From NCBI RefSeq assembly GCF_002954685.1, contig NZ_MSCN01000001.1, positions 1,243,980 to 1,307,979 on the forward strand: DNA of 64,000 nucleotides, in the 5' to 3' direction. Both the position numbers and the translations under genes were made by a program. The stretch comes from Polaribacter porphyrae. GTDB lineage: Bacteria; Bacteroidota; Bacteroidia; Flavobacteriales; Flavobacteriaceae. Below are positions 43,623 through 54,200 of this stretch, piece after piece. A model generated the notes under the pieces. The model ran no database searches, had not been told where the DNA came from, and was given only the letters and a program-made list of their open reading frames with translations. Within the stretch, counting starts at the first letter, position 1; every line of letters starts with the position of its first letter.

Positions 43623-45560
43623 TTATTTTTTTGTTGTTAAAATGATGCTTCCTTTTTCAGTAAAATTAAAATCATCTCCCCAAACAAAATCTTCTCCAGT
43701 TATAATGTTTTTTAAAGTTTTTCCTCTTAAATCAACTTCCGCATAACGTTTTAGATCGATACTAATTGGTTTGTCATTTTTATTAATGATGTGTACAACA
43801 GTTTCATCATCTTTAACTCTAAATAAGAAATAAGTACCCATAAATGGAGCAAAATGGATGGTTTTTCCTTCTTGAATTGCCTTACTATTTTTTCTATAAT
43901 TTAAAACCCTTTTTACAAAAGATTGCATTTCTTTTTGGTCTTTTGATAACCCTTTTCTTGTAAATGCATTGGTTTTATCTCCTTTCCATCCTCCAGGAAA
44001 ATCAGTTCTAATCAACCCATGATCTCCATGATTAGCAGTATCATCCATCAAAATTTCGGTTCCATAATAAATTTGAGGAATTCTTGGCAACATCAACATA
44101 TAACCTAAAGCCATTTTTGATTTTGTAGCATCTTCATTTAGAGCAGTAAACATTCTACCTTCATCATGATTGTCTAAAAAAACCATAATATCTTTAGGAG
44201 TTGCGTAATGAAAATCATTCGCTAAACCTTCGTAGATTTTTACTAAACCTGTTCCCCAAGTCTCCTCTTCATTAATACCTTCAATGATACTTTTTTGCAT
44301 TGGGAAATCCATTGTAGATTTTAAGTTGGACTCATAACCATCTTTATTATTAGCTCCTGTTTGCCAATAACCAACCAACAAAGGATTGTAGCTCCATTCT
44401 TCGCCAACAATAGAAAAATTAGGATATTCGTTCATAATTGCTCCTGCCCAATTACTCATAAATTGTTTGTCTGGATATGGATATGTATCTTGACGAATAC
44501 CACCTAAACCTAACGTTTCAATCCACCAAATTGAATTTTGAATGATGTAAGTTGCCATAAATGGATTACGTTGATTCAAATCTGGCATTCCAGCTACAAA
44601 CCAGCCTTCGTTATTTCCTTTTCTATCTACTTTTGCTGCGTATGTATCTTGATTTGTAGTTCTTCTATGATTAGAACCAATGTTGGTTTTGTAAGTCCAA
44701 TTATCAATATTATCCTCATAGTTTTTTTGATTATTTACCCAATCATCAAAAGGCAAATCTTTCATCCACCAATGTTCTAATCCACAATGATTTGCTACTT
44801 GATCCATAATGAGTTTCATTCCTTTTTGGCGCAATTTATCAGCTAAATTTTTATAATCATCCATAGTTCCAAAACGTGGATCTACTTGATAATAATCTGT
44901 AATTGCATAACCATGATACGAACCTTTTGGCATATCATTAGTTAAAACTGGAGTTGGCCAAATAGTTGTAAATCCTAAATCTGAAATATAATCTACACCA
45001 TTTATAATTCCTTGTAAATCTCCTCCATGTCTTTGATAACCATCAGTTCTATCAATTGTGGTTTCTTTTAAATTTTTGTTGATATCATTAGATTCATCAG
45101 CATTTGTAAATCGATCTGGAGTAATTAAATAAATGGCATCAGAACTGTCAAAACCTTTGTAATCTTTGGCCGATTTTTCTCTTGATTTTAACTCGTAAGT
45201 ATGTATAAAATCGTCAGTATTTTCTTTCTTTAAAATGATATCAAATTTACCTGCTTTAGTAGTTTTAGAAATTTCTAAATCAATAAATAAGTAATTATTA
45301 CTTTTTGATGTTGGCGTTGTCTTTTTTATAGAAACACCATTGTAATTTATTTCTGGTTTGTATTCAGAAATATTAGGATGATGAATTAACAATTGTACAT
45401 TATTATTCTCCATTCCTATCCACCAATTTGGTGGTTCTACGATTGGAAGTTTAGCATTGGAAATAGAAACTGCAGAAGCATTTTTTAGATTTTCCTTCTG
45501 ATTGCATGAGAAAAAAAATATAATTACAAAAGAAAAAATAATGCTTCTGTGTAGTTTCAT
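43623..45560 (-). CDS. susA: SusA-like neopullulanase/cyclomaltodextrinase, GH13 lipoprotein
   Basis: This 645-residue lipoprotein (FFFSC, Cys19) has the N-terminal cyclomaltodextrinase domain (about 40-125, VEPPNWWIGM), the catalytic barrel with D358 (GIRQDTYPY), E387 (IVGEEWS) and D466 (FLDNHDEGRM), and a C-terminal beta domain. The layout is that of SusA-type neopullulanases, which cut imported malto-oligosaccharides and pullulan fragments in the periplasm. It is 10 bp after the GH65 gene. Cleavage specificity is inferred from the family. Confidence 0.92.
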   Translation of the reverse strand: MKLHRSIIFSFVIIFFFSCNQKENLKNASAVSISNAKLPIVEPPNWWIGMENNNVQLLIHHPNISEYKPEINYNGVSIKKTTPTSKSNNYLFIDLEISKTTKAGKFDIILKKENTDDFIHTYELKSREKSAKDYKGFDSSDAIYLITPDRFTNADESNDINKNLKETTIDRTDGYQRHGGDLQGIINGVDYISDLGFTTIWPTPVLTNDMPKGSYHGYAITDYYQVDPRFGTMDDYKNLADKLRQKGMKLIMDQVANHCGLEHWWMKDLPFDDWVNNQKNYEDNIDNWTYKTNIGSNHRRTTNQDTYAAKVDRKGNNEGWFVAGMPDLNQRNPFMATYIIQNSIWWIETLGLGGIRQDTYPYPDKQFMSNWAGAIMNEYPNFSIVGEEWSYNPLLVGYWQTGANNKDGYESNLKSTMDFPMQKSIIEGINEEETWGTGLVKIYEGLANDFHYATPKDIMVFLDNHDEGRMFTALNEDATKSKMALGYMLMLPRIPQIYYGTEILMDDTANHGDHGLIRTDFPGGWKGDKTNAFTRKGLSKDQKEMQSFVKRVLNYRKNSKAIQEGKTIHFAPFMGTYFLFRVKDDETVVHIINKNDKPISIDLKRYAEVDLRGKTLKNIITGEDFVWGDDFNFTEKGSIILTTKK

Positions 45561-45570
45561 TTTAATACTT

Positions 45571-47877
45571 TTATGCAGTTACTAAATTATTTGGAGATAC
45601 ATTTACAAGTTCTCCATTTACTAAAATCTTTACCTCTTCTTTGCCTTCTAATTCAAAATTATTTCCATTTTGAGAAACATTTACAGTAATTACTTGGTTT
45701 CTAAAATTCACTTTAAAAGAGTACGATTTCCATCCTTTAGGAATTCTAGGTGTAAACGAAAGCATATTATTAATGATTCTCATTCCTCCAAAACCTTCAA
45801 CAATACTCATCCAAGTTCCAGCCATAGAAGTAATGTGTAAACCTTCTTCCACTTCGTGATTATAATCGTCTAAATCTAAACGAGAAGTACGCAAATAGAA
45901 TGTATAGGCTTGCTCCATTCTATTTAATTTTGCAGCCTGAATGCTATGCACACAAGGAGAAAGTGAACTTTCGTGTACTGTAAACGGTTCGTAAAAATCG
46001 AAATGACGTTCTAATTCTTCATTCGTAAAATGATCTTCGAACATGTAAAAACCTTGCAAAGTATCTGCTTGTTTGATGTATGGAGAACGTAAAATTCTAT
46101 CCCAACTCCATTTTTGGTTGATTGGTCTTTGACTTTGATCTAAATCTGCAACTGTAATTAATTCTTTGTCTAAAAAGCCATCTTGCTGTAAGAAAACATT
46201 GTGTTTTTCTGAAAATGGAAAATACATATTGTCAGCTACATTTTTCCAAGACTTTAATTCGTCATCATTAAAATTAGTTTTTTCTTTAATTCTGATGAAA
46301 TCAGAAATATGATCCAATTTTACAGTTTCAATATTTTCTAAAGCATACTCAATACACCATTTTGCAATGTAATTTGTATACCAATTATTGTTGATATTAT
46401 TTTCGTATTCATTAGGTCCTGTTACACCTAACATCACATATTTGTTTTTATCCGTAGAAAAATTAACTCTTTGATGCCAAAAACGTGCAATTCCGATTAA
46501 AACTTCTAATCCTTTTTCTGGAATGTATGAATAGTCTTCTGTAAACCTGTGATAATTGTAAATGGCAAATGCAATTGCTCCATTTCTATGAATTTCTTCA
46601 AAAGTGATTTCCCATTCATTATGGCATTCTTCCCCATTCATGGTAACCATTGGATACAATGCAGCACCATTTGTAAAACCTAATTTTTCAGCATTTTCTA
46701 TGGCTTTATCCAAATGTTTATATCTGTATTCTAACAAAGTTCTTGCTACAGATTGGTCTTTAGTTGCCATATAAAATGGTATACAATAGGCTTCTGTATC
46801 CCAATAGGTGCTTCCTCCATATTTTTCTCCTGTAAAACCTTTTGGCCCAATGTTTAAACTAGCATCAGTACCTAAATACGTTTGATTTAATTGAAAAATA
46901 TTAAAACGAATTCCTTGTTGTGCTTTTACATCACCCTCAATTGTGATGTCTGACATTTTCCAGATTTTAGCCCAAGACTGTTTCTGAATCTCTAATAAAG
47001 CATCAAATCCAAAACTTACTGCCTTGTCTAAAATACATTTTGCAGCAGCTACCAATTCATTTTTATCTCGGTTTCTATCTACTACATAACCTCCAAATTT
47101 GTGGATGGTATAGGTTTGATTTTGATTGATTTCTTGTTGATATGAGCAAGTTGCTGTTTTATCTGTCTTTTTGTTATTACAATCTGTTAAAACCTCTTCA
47201 TTATCAACAAAAAGCCTCGATTGCATAAATGTACAGGTATGAAAATTGGTTTTCATTGTGCGTGCTTCTACAAATGATTGCTGATTATTTTGCGAAACTT
47301 TTAAAACATCCCAAAATTGATCAGCCCAATTGGTATCTTCATTGGTAATTCCTGCATCAATATAAGGTGAAAAGATGATTTTTGCATCTGAATTTAATGG
47401 TGTAACACTATATTTTATAGCACCAACCTCATCTAATTCTAAACTTAAAAATCGTTTACTCTCTACTTTTATTTCTATTCCGTTTTGAAGTTCTGCAACA
47501 AAACTTCGAGATAACCAACCTTCTTTCATATTGAGTTCTCTTCTGAAATTAGACACTGTTTTACAAGCATTTAAATCTAATTCTTCTTTATTGATTAGAA
47601 CGTTAATTCCAATCCAATTTGGTGCATTTAATACTTTTGCAAAATATTCTGGATAGCCGTTTTTCCACCATCCAACACGTGTTTTATCTGGATAATAAAC
47701 ACCTGCTATGTAACTTCCTTGAAAAGTATCTCCTGTATATTTTTCTTCAAAATTTGCTCTTTGTCCCATGGCTCCATTACCAATACTGAACAGGCTTTCT
47801 GAAGATTTAACCATAGTTGCATCAAAACCTTCTTCAAGGATTGACCAAGCATTTGGTATGATATAATCTTGATTCAT
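45571..47877 (-). CDS. GH65 maltose phosphorylase-like enzyme
   Basis: This 768-residue protein has no signal peptide and is a GH65 inverting phosphorylase. It has an N-terminal beta-sandwich (about 1-270), an (alpha/alpha)6 barrel (about 310-690) and a C-terminal beta domain. The catalytic acid is in TGPNEYENNINNNWY (E490), matching maltose phosphorylases. In the cytoplasm it would split maltose with phosphate into glucose and beta-glucose 1-phosphate. The beta-phosphoglucomutase gene 1 bp upstream supplies the next step, which supports the maltose call over kojibiose, nigerose or trehalose phosphorylase. Confidence 0.92.
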   Translation of the reverse strand: MNQDYIIPNAWSILEEGFDATMVKSSESLFSIGNGAMGQRANFEEKYTGDTFQGSYIAGVYYPDKTRVGWWKNGYPEYFAKVLNAPNWIGINVLINKEELDLNACKTVSNFRRELNMKEGWLSRSFVAELQNGIEIKVESKRFLSLELDEVGAIKYSVTPLNSDAKIIFSPYIDAGITNEDTNWADQFWDVLKVSQNNQQSFVEARTMKTNFHTCTFMQSRLFVDNEEVLTDCNNKKTDKTATCSYQQEINQNQTYTIHKFGGYVVDRNRDKNELVAAAKCILDKAVSFGFDALLEIQKQSWAKIWKMSDITIEGDVKAQQGIRFNIFQLNQTYLGTDASLNIGPKGFTGEKYGGSTYWDTEAYCIPFYMATKDQSVARTLLEYRYKHLDKAIENAEKLGFTNGAALYPMVTMNGEECHNEWEITFEEIHRNGAIAFAIYNYHRFTEDYSYIPEKGLEVLIGIARFWHQRVNFSTDKNKYVMLGVTGPNEYENNINNNWYTNYIAKWCIEYALENIETVKLDHISDFIRIKEKTNFNDDELKSWKNVADNMYFPFSEKHNVFLQQDGFLDKELITVADLDQSQRPINQKWSWDRILRSPYIKQADTLQGFYMFEDHFTNEELERHFDFYEPFTVHESSLSPCVHSIQAAKLNRMEQAYTFYLRTSRLDLDDYNHEVEEGLHITSMAGTWMSIVEGFGGMRIINNMLSFTPRIPKGWKSYSFKVNFRNQVITVNVSQNGNNFELEGKEEVKILVNGELVNVSPNNLVTA

Positions 47878-47878
47878 T

Positions 47879-48535
47879 TTAGTTTTCTATTAAATTTTTA
47901 ATAAAATCGGTACTAATCTGCGTAAAATCTGTAAAATTGAATTGCGATTCATTGAGTACATTTTTATTACCAATACCAATACTCGTCATTTGTGCTGCAT
48001 TTGCTGCTTGTATACCAGCAACAGCATCTTCAAAAACTATACAATTGTCTGCGTTAACGCCCAATTGTTTTGCTGCTAACAGAAACACTTCTGGGTCTGG
48101 TTTTGCTTTTGTTACGTTATTTCCATCAACAATTGTATCGAAATAATGCAACAAACCTACTTTTTCTAAAATAGGCTGTGCATTTTTACTCGCTGATCCT
48201 AAAGCTATTGGAATAGATTCTTCTTTTAAAAATTCTAATATTTTAGGAACATCTGGAAGAATTTCTGATGCATCCATATTTTTTATAAACGCTAAATAAT
48301 CGAGGTTTTTCTCAATCATCCAAGTGTCAAATTGTTCTTGAGTATAGTCTATTTTTCCAATGTCATTTAATAGAATATCTAAACATCGTTTTCTACTAAC
48401 ACCTTTAAACAATTCATTTTGTGCTGTGGTAAATTCGAAACCTAATTCGTTGGCTAACTTTTTCCAAGCTAAATAATGATATTTGGCAGTGTCAACTATA
48501 ACACCATCCAAATCGAAAATAAATCCTTTTTTCAT
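47879..48535 (-). CDS. pgmB: Beta-phosphoglucomutase
   Basis: This 218-residue HAD-superfamily enzyme has the nucleophile and acid/base aspartates in FDLDGVIVDT (D8 and D10), the cap with WKKLANELGF, the motif II region GSASKN and the motif III/IV region AKPDPEVFL / VFEDAVAGI. It converts beta-glucose 1-phosphate from the GH65 enzyme to glucose 6-phosphate for glycolysis. It lies between the sugar transporter (6 bp) and the GH65 gene (1 bp), a tightly coupled maltose-uptake and phosphorolysis cassette. Confidence 0.95.
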   Translation of the reverse strand: MKKGFIFDLDGVIVDTAKYHYLAWKKLANELGFEFTTAQNELFKGVSRKRCLDILLNDIGKIDYTQEQFDTWMIEKNLDYLAFIKNMDASEILPDVPKILEFLKEESIPIALGSASKNAQPILEKVGLLHYFDTIVDGNNVTKAKPDPEVFLLAAKQLGVNADNCIVFEDAVAGIQAANAAQMTSIGIGNKNVLNESQFNFTDFTQISTDFIKNLIEN

Positions 48536-48541
48536 TTAATT

Positions 48542-49891
48542 TTAAACTGTTTTTACTACATCATCTACATCTTTTACTTTGTAGACTAAAGCTGCAGCAA
48601 TTAAAAAACTTAATCCACTTATCATTAAAGCAAATATTGCTTCGTTGTTATAAGCGTATTTTACTAATGGTCCACCTATTAAAGCATTAATGATTTGCGG
48701 AATTACAATGAAGAAATTAAAAATCCCCATATAAACACCCATTTTTTTTGCAGAAATAGAACCTGCTAAAATTGCATAAGGCATTGCTAAAATACTTGCC
48801 CAAGCAATTCCAACACCTACCATAGATACAATTAACCAATTTTCGTTTGGCATAACGTAAATTGATAAAAGTCCTAAACCTCCAATAATTAAAGAAATAG
48901 CGTGTGTTCTTTTTCTTCCAATTTTCTTTGCGATGTATGGCAAAGCAAATGCATAAAAAGCGGATACCAAATTATAAATCCCAAAAAGGATTCCAACCCA
49001 ATCTCCTGCATTTTGGTAAATTGTACTAGAACTATCTGTATGATCCAAGCTATAGATATGCTGTGCAATTGCTGGTGTAGCAAATACCCACATTCCGAAA
49101 AGACCAAACCAAGAAAAGAATTGTACCCAACTTAATTGACGCATTGTAGTTGGCATTTTTTTGAAATCTTCAAAAATATCCATCAAACTAGCACTTTCTT
49201 TCTCTTCTTCTGTTTCTACAGAATCATTATCAAAACTTGCCAATTCTTCTGGAGAATACTCTTTTGTTGTAGCAACTGTAACTAAAATTGAAATAATTAG
49301 AATAATTGCCCCTATAATAAAAGACCATAATAAATTTGAAGGAACAATACCTGAAGAAGTTTCATTAGAAACACCAAACCAGTTTGTTAATGCATAAGGA
49401 AGCCAAGAACCAATTACAGCACCAAAACCAATTAGTGCAGTTTGAATACTAAAACCTGCTGTTCTTTGATCGGTTCTTAAATTATCGCCAACTAAAGCTC
49501 TAAAAGGCTCCATTGCAATATTAAAAGAAGCGTCCATAATCATTAAAAAACCTGCTCCTACCCAAAGTGCTGGAAGAAATGAAATAAATATATCTGCTTG
49601 TGGCATTAAAACTAAACCAATAGAAGCTAAAATTGTACCTACTAAAAAATATGGCTTTCTTCTGCCAAATCTACCCCAAGTTTTATCACTATAATAACCA
49701 ATTATGGGTTGAACAATTAATCCCATTAGAGGTGCTATAATCCAAAACCAAGAGAGTTCGTGAACATCTGCCCCAAAAATTTGTAAAATTCTACTTGCGT
49801 TTGCATTTTGTAGTGCAAAACCCATTTGAATACCCAGAAATCCGAAACTCATATTCCAGATTTGCCAGAAGCTTAATTTACGCTTTTCCAT
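48542..49891 (-). CDS. MFS sugar transporter, SLC45/GPH-like, probable maltose permease
   Basis: This 449-residue inner-membrane protein has about 12 transmembrane segments. The loop YYSDKTWGRFGRRKPYF is the conserved motif of the SLC45/GPH-like group that includes sucrose and maltose:H+ symporters. It is the first gene of the starch catabolic operon and is followed by pgmB and the maltose phosphorylase, so maltose or maltodextrin is the likely cargo. A possible -7 box and two LacI-type operator-like sites lie upstream (49990-50085). Confidence 0.9.
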   Translation of the reverse strand: MEKRKLSFWQIWNMSFGFLGIQMGFALQNANASRILQIFGADVHELSWFWIIAPLMGLIVQPIIGYYSDKTWGRFGRRKPYFLVGTILASIGLVLMPQADIFISFLPALWVGAGFLMIMDASFNIAMEPFRALVGDNLRTDQRTAGFSIQTALIGFGAVIGSWLPYALTNWFGVSNETSSGIVPSNLLWSFIIGAIILIISILVTVATTKEYSPEELASFDNDSVETEEEKESASLMDIFEDFKKMPTTMRQLSWVQFFSWFGLFGMWVFATPAIAQHIYSLDHTDSSSTIYQNAGDWVGILFGIYNLVSAFYAFALPYIAKKIGRKRTHAISLIIGGLGLLSIYVMPNENWLIVSMVGVGIAWASILAMPYAILAGSISAKKMGVYMGIFNFFIVIPQIINALIGGPLVKYAYNNEAIFALMISGLSFLIAAALVYKVKDVDDVVKTV

Positions 49892-49918
49892 TATCGAATA
49901 TTATAGAATGAATATTAC

Positions 49919-49938
49919 GATAAGTGTTTCGACTTATC
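49919..49938. promoter_or_regulatory. Inverted repeat in the leader of the starch catabolic operon
   Basis: GATAAGT / ACTTATC arms (7 bp) around GTTTCG lie 28 bp before the transporter start codon, between it and the candidate -7 box. It may form a leader hairpin or bind a regulator. Confidence 0.4.
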
Positions 49939-49989
49939 AATTATTAATAGTGTGGAATGAAATCTATTGATAAATCTTTAATATGATAA

Positions 49990-49997
49990 CAAATATA
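49990..49997 (-). promoter_or_regulatory. Candidate -7 box of the starch catabolic operon
   Basis: The - strand reads TATATTTG, an exact match to the Bacteroidota -7 consensus TAnnTTTG, 99 bp before the transporter start. No TTG is found at the expected -33 distance, so the promoter may need an activator or lie elsewhere. Confidence 0.35.
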
Positions 49998-50036
49998 TAT
50001 TTTTTTTATGAAGTTCATAAAAAATGACACTAAAAA

Positions 50037-50086
50037 TTACGACGACGGTTTCGTAAGCTGTAAATTTTTACGACGACGGTTTCGTA
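50037..50086. promoter_or_regulatory. Two 19-bp direct repeats resembling LacI-family operators
   Basis: TTACGACGACGGTTTCGTA occurs at 50037-50055 and again at 50068-50086, a period of 31 bp (about three helical turns). The inner 16-mer differs at only two positions from the dyad at 51164-51181. The second copy overlaps the last codons and stop of the LacI-family gene. Both are upstream of the starch catabolic operon and are likely binding sites for the regulator encoded next to them. Confidence 0.65.
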
Positions 50087-51090
50087 GATTCTCGTAGTTT
50101 TAAATCACTTGAAATAACGATTTTTTTTGGTTTATAAACTTCAGCTTCTTTATCAATTCTTTCTATTAATAATTCAACTGCTTGTTTCCCCATAATAAAA
50201 CCATGTTGAGCAATGGTAGTAATAGATGGAGAAGAATATTCTGATATCAGACCATCTGTAAAGCCAATTACTGAAATGTCTTCAGGCACTTTATTTCCTT
50301 TCTCTTTAGCTAGTTTCATTGCATTTGCTGCATATATTTCGTTTACTGCAAAAATTCCATCTATACCATAATCAAAAACTTTTTCTATTTGTAACTTAAT
50401 ATCTTTCTCTTCATCGATTTCAACAATAATATTTTTATTAGTTTTAATATAAGATTCTATCAAAGCTTTTTCATAACCTTGCCTTCTTAAAGCTCCTACA
50501 TTAACATGATTTGGTGTAGTAATTAATGCTATCTTTTCTCTTCCATTCTCTAATAAGTGCTTTGTTGCTTTATAGCCAGCACCAACATCATCAACAACTA
50601 CTTTATCACATAAAATATCTTCTACTACCCTATCAAAAAGAACCAAAGGAATCTCTTCAGAAACCAATTCCTTAAAGTGTTTAAAGTCTTTATTTTCAAG
50701 AGTTTCACTGGCTATTGAAACAATAATTCCGTCTACACTACCATTAGACAATACTTTTAGAGTCTCTACTTCTTTTTTGTAAGATTCATTAGAGAAACAT
50801 ACCATAATATTATACCCTTTAAGGTTTGCCCCCTCTTCAATACCCATAATGACAGTTGAGAAAAAATGATGCACTATTTTAGGTAAGATAACTCCTATAA
50901 CCTTTGTCTTTTGATTACGTAACTGTAGTGCTAAATGATTGGGTTTGTAATTATAGTAATTTGCATAAGCTTGTATCCTTTCTTTAGTTTCTGCACTAAT
51001 TTCATGACTATCCTTTAAAGCTTTTGAAACTGTAGATGTTGAAACTCCCAACTCTTTTGCAATTGTCTTTATGGTAATTTTTTGCTTCAT
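50068..51090 (-). CDS. LacI-family transcriptional regulator of the starch locus
   Basis: This 340-residue regulator has an N-terminal LacI-type helix-turn-helix (about 5-25, IKTIAKELGVSTSTVSKALK), a hinge region (about 47-58) and a periplasmic-binding-protein-like effector domain (about 60-335, VIGVILPKIVHHFFS). It sits between the divergent catabolic and susCD operons of the alpha-glucan locus. Operator-like dyads with a central CG flank it on both sides, so it probably controls both operons and itself, with a malto-oligosaccharide or maltose as effector (inference). Its last codons (Thr-Lys-Pro-Ser-Ser-stop) are made of one of the operator-like repeats. Confidence 0.93.
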   Translation of the reverse strand: MKQKITIKTIAKELGVSTSTVSKALKDSHEISAETKERIQAYANYYNYKPNHLALQLRNQKTKVIGVILPKIVHHFFSTVIMGIEEGANLKGYNIMVCFSNESYKKEVETLKVLSNGSVDGIIVSIASETLENKDFKHFKELVSEEIPLVLFDRVVEDILCDKVVVDDVGAGYKATKHLLENGREKIALITTPNHVNVGALRRQGYEKALIESYIKTNKNIIVEIDEEKDIKLQIEKVFDYGIDGIFAVNEIYAANAMKLAKEKGNKVPEDISVIGFTDGLISEYSSPSITTIAQHGFIMGKQAVELLIERIDKEAEVYKPKKIVISSDLKLRESTKPSS

Positions 51091-51163
51091 TATTTATCGA
51101 AAAAGAAAAAATAGATGTTATTATTTGCTAATTTAATGATTATTTGTTTAAAAAAGTTGTCAA

Positions 51164-51181
51164 CACGAAACCGTTTTCGTG
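51164..51181. promoter_or_regulatory. LacI-type operator-like dyad upstream of susC
   Basis: CACGAAACCGTTTTCGTG has 7-bp inverted arms (CACGAAA / TTTCGTG) and the central CG typical of LacI-family operators. It lies between lacI and susC, 12 bp upstream of the -33 element of the susC promoter. A second perfect palindrome (GTTTCGAAAC, 51183-51192) follows it directly. Confidence 0.75.
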
Positions 51182-51193
51182 AGTTTCGAAACC

Positions 51194-51223
51194 TTGGAAA
51201 TAACTCCACACTACTTATATTTA
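51194..51223 (+). promoter_or_regulatory. Promoter of the starch susCD operon
   Basis: TTG (51194-51196), a 19-bp spacer and TATATTTA (51216-51223) match the Bacteroidota sigma-ABfr pattern TTG-N19/20-TAnnTTTG at all but the last base. The -7 box is 66 bp before the susC start codon, and the operator-like dyad lies just upstream. Confidence 0.65.
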
Positions 51224-51289
51224 CTATGTGGAATGTGAATTTATTGTTAAAACAAATCAAATTTACAGTTATTATTTAACAAAATATAC

Positions 51290-54200
51290 ATGAAAAAATT
51301 TAAATTATTGTTAATTGGAATTCTTTTAAATACATCTTTTACAATGTTTGCACAGCAAAACGTAAAAGGTGTCGTAAAAGAACAAACATCAGGAGAACCT
51401 TTACCTGGTGTTAGTGTGGTAATAAAAGGCACAACTATAGGAACAGAAACAGATTTTGACGGAAATTTTATACTTGAGAAAGTAAAGACTGGAGATATAC
51501 TTGTTTTTAGATACCTTGGTTACGCTGATAAAGAAGTTGTAATAACCACTTCTTTCAACTTAATAGTAGCATTAGCAGAATCTTCTGAACAATTAGATGA
51601 AATTGTAGTTATAGGTTATGGTAGTGTAAAAAAGGAAGATTTAACTGGTTCTGTGGATGTTATTTCTGCTAAAGAATTTAATCAAGGTGCTATTGTATCT
51701 CCAGACCAATTATTACAAGGTAAAGCTGCTGGTGTAAGAATTACAAGTGCTGGTGGTCAGCCAGACGCAGCTCCTAATATTAGGATTAGAGGAGGTTCTT
51801 CTTTAGCTGGTAATAATTCCCCATTAATTGTTATTGATGGTGTTCCATTAGATAATGGTGGAGTTGCAGGTGTTGGTAACCCTTTAAGTTTAATTAATCC
51901 TGATGATATTGAAAGCTTTTCAATTTTAAAAGATGCATCTGCCACAGCAATTTATGGTTCTAGAGCATCTAATGGTGTTTTAATCATTACAACAAAAAAA
52001 GGTACTTCTGGTGGTATAAAGTATACCTTTTCATCAAGAGCATCTATAAGTACTATTAGTGACAGAAATCAAGTGCAAGTAATGGATGGAGATACATTTG
52101 TGAATTTTGCAAATACGTATTTTTCTGATGATTTAAGTGCATTAGGTGTTCCTGTAGGTTCAGTTGTAACAGACCAGCCAAGTAGAATAATTACAGTACA
52201 GGACAGTGATGGAAACCCAGTACAAAGAGAAATTTTTAATACAAATTGGCAAGATGCTATATATAGAACAGCTGTTTCTAGTGATGTTAACTTTGGTGTA
52301 AGAGCTAATCTGTTCAAAAAAATTCCATTGAGAGCTTCAATCGGTTATAATAATACAGAAGGTGTTATAAGAACAAATGATTATGAGAGAATCACAACTT
52401 CTTTGAGGCTTACTCCTCGATTTTTAGATGACCATTTAAAAATAGATGTGAATGCTAAAGCTACTTTTGTAGATAAAAATTCTGTAGATGAAGGCTCTGC
52501 ATTAGGTAATGCTATTTCTATGGATCCAACAAAACCAATTTATGATAATAGTTCAATTTTTGGTAATTTTTATCAACAAAGAAGAGCTAGTAATGATGCT
52601 GGAGATCCAAATGCTAAAATTGGATCTAATCCTTTAGCTGTATTACAACAAAGAACTAGACCAGAAAGAGTAAATCGAATATTAGGAAATTTAGAATTCG
52701 ATTATAAACTACATTGGTTACCAGAGTTAAGAGCTGTTGTAAATTTAGGTTTAGAAGCATCAAAGGCAAATATTACAGAAAATTTTATGGAAAATGCCGT
52801 AAATGCATACACATTAGTTCCTGATGGTGGTGGTGCTTTTATCTTTAATCCAGGCGAAAGTTTTGCAGAAGATCAAGACATAACTAATGTTACTATGGAA
52901 TCTTATCTTTCTTATAAAAAAGAATTTGAAAAAGGTTTTTTAAATAGTTTTGATGTACAAAGTGGTTATATGTATCAAAACTTTAAAAACCAAGGTACAA
53001 AAAGAGAATATATTAATAATGTTACAACTGGAGTAAGAGAACTAAATATAGATCCGTTAAACCCTAGCAATAGATACTTTAACGAACTAAACTTACAGTC
53101 ATTTTTTGGTAGAGCTAATATAAATTTAGCAGATAAATATTTAGTAACCTTATCTGTTAGAGCAGATGGTTCTTCTTTTTTTACTGAAGAAAATAGATGG
53201 GGATATTTCCCTGCTGCTGCTGTTGCTTGGAAATTAAAAGAAGAAAGTTTTCTAAAAAATGTGGAATTTGTAAATGATTTCAAATTAAGAATTGGTTGGG
53301 GGCAAACAGGTCAACAGGATGTAGCAGGGCAAGTAGGTTTTTACCCTTCTATTCCACTATTTGAGATTGGTTCTCCACAAAGTCAATACATAACTGGAGT
53401 TAATTTATATAATGCAAAAGAATTTAACCCAGATTTAACTTGGGAAAAAACAACAACTTATAATATTGGTGTTGATTTCGATTTTTTTAACGCTAGTATA
53501 ATTACAGGTTCTTTTGATGTGTATCAAAGGGAAACTACAGATTTATTAGTTGTTACCAATGTTCCTCCAGGTCAAGCTTTAAGTGATCAAGTAATACAAA
53601 ATATTGGATCTACAGAAAGTAGAGGTTTTGAATTAAATTTAAATGCAAATGCAATTAATACAGAAGATTTAAGATTGGCTTTTAATAGTAATTTATCTTA
53701 TAATTTCACAGAAGTTACTGACCTTCAAGGTGTTGAACAAATTAATGCACCAGATGGAGGAATTCCTATTGGTACAGGAAATATACTAATAAGACATGCA
53801 GTTGGTCAACAGGCAGGTTCTGCCTGGGTGCACAAACAGTTATATGATACTGCTGGAAACCCAATATTAGGTGCCTTTGCAGATTTAAATGGTGATAACA
53901 GAATTACAGAAGACGATAAATATTTTAGAGCAATACAGCCTAATTGGACTTTTGGTTTTGGATTCAATTTAAATTACAAAAACTGGGATTTAAGTGCTAG
54001 CTTTAGAGGTCAATTAGATGGTGAAATTTATAACTCAAGAAAACTTACTAACGGTATAATTAGAAATGCTCAATCTTTAGATGGTACATTTTTTAATAAT
54101 GCATTAGATTTTGCAGCAGGTGAGGCAAGTACTAATTTTACTAATATTGTAGATCCAGTTCAGTTTTCTGATTATTTTATGGAAAATGCTTCCTTTTTAA

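Noticed and set aside
50037..50086. Short direct repeats as a CRISPR remnant
   Set aside because: Only two 19-bp copies with a 12-bp spacer, no cas genes, and a clear match to the operator-like dyad at 51164.
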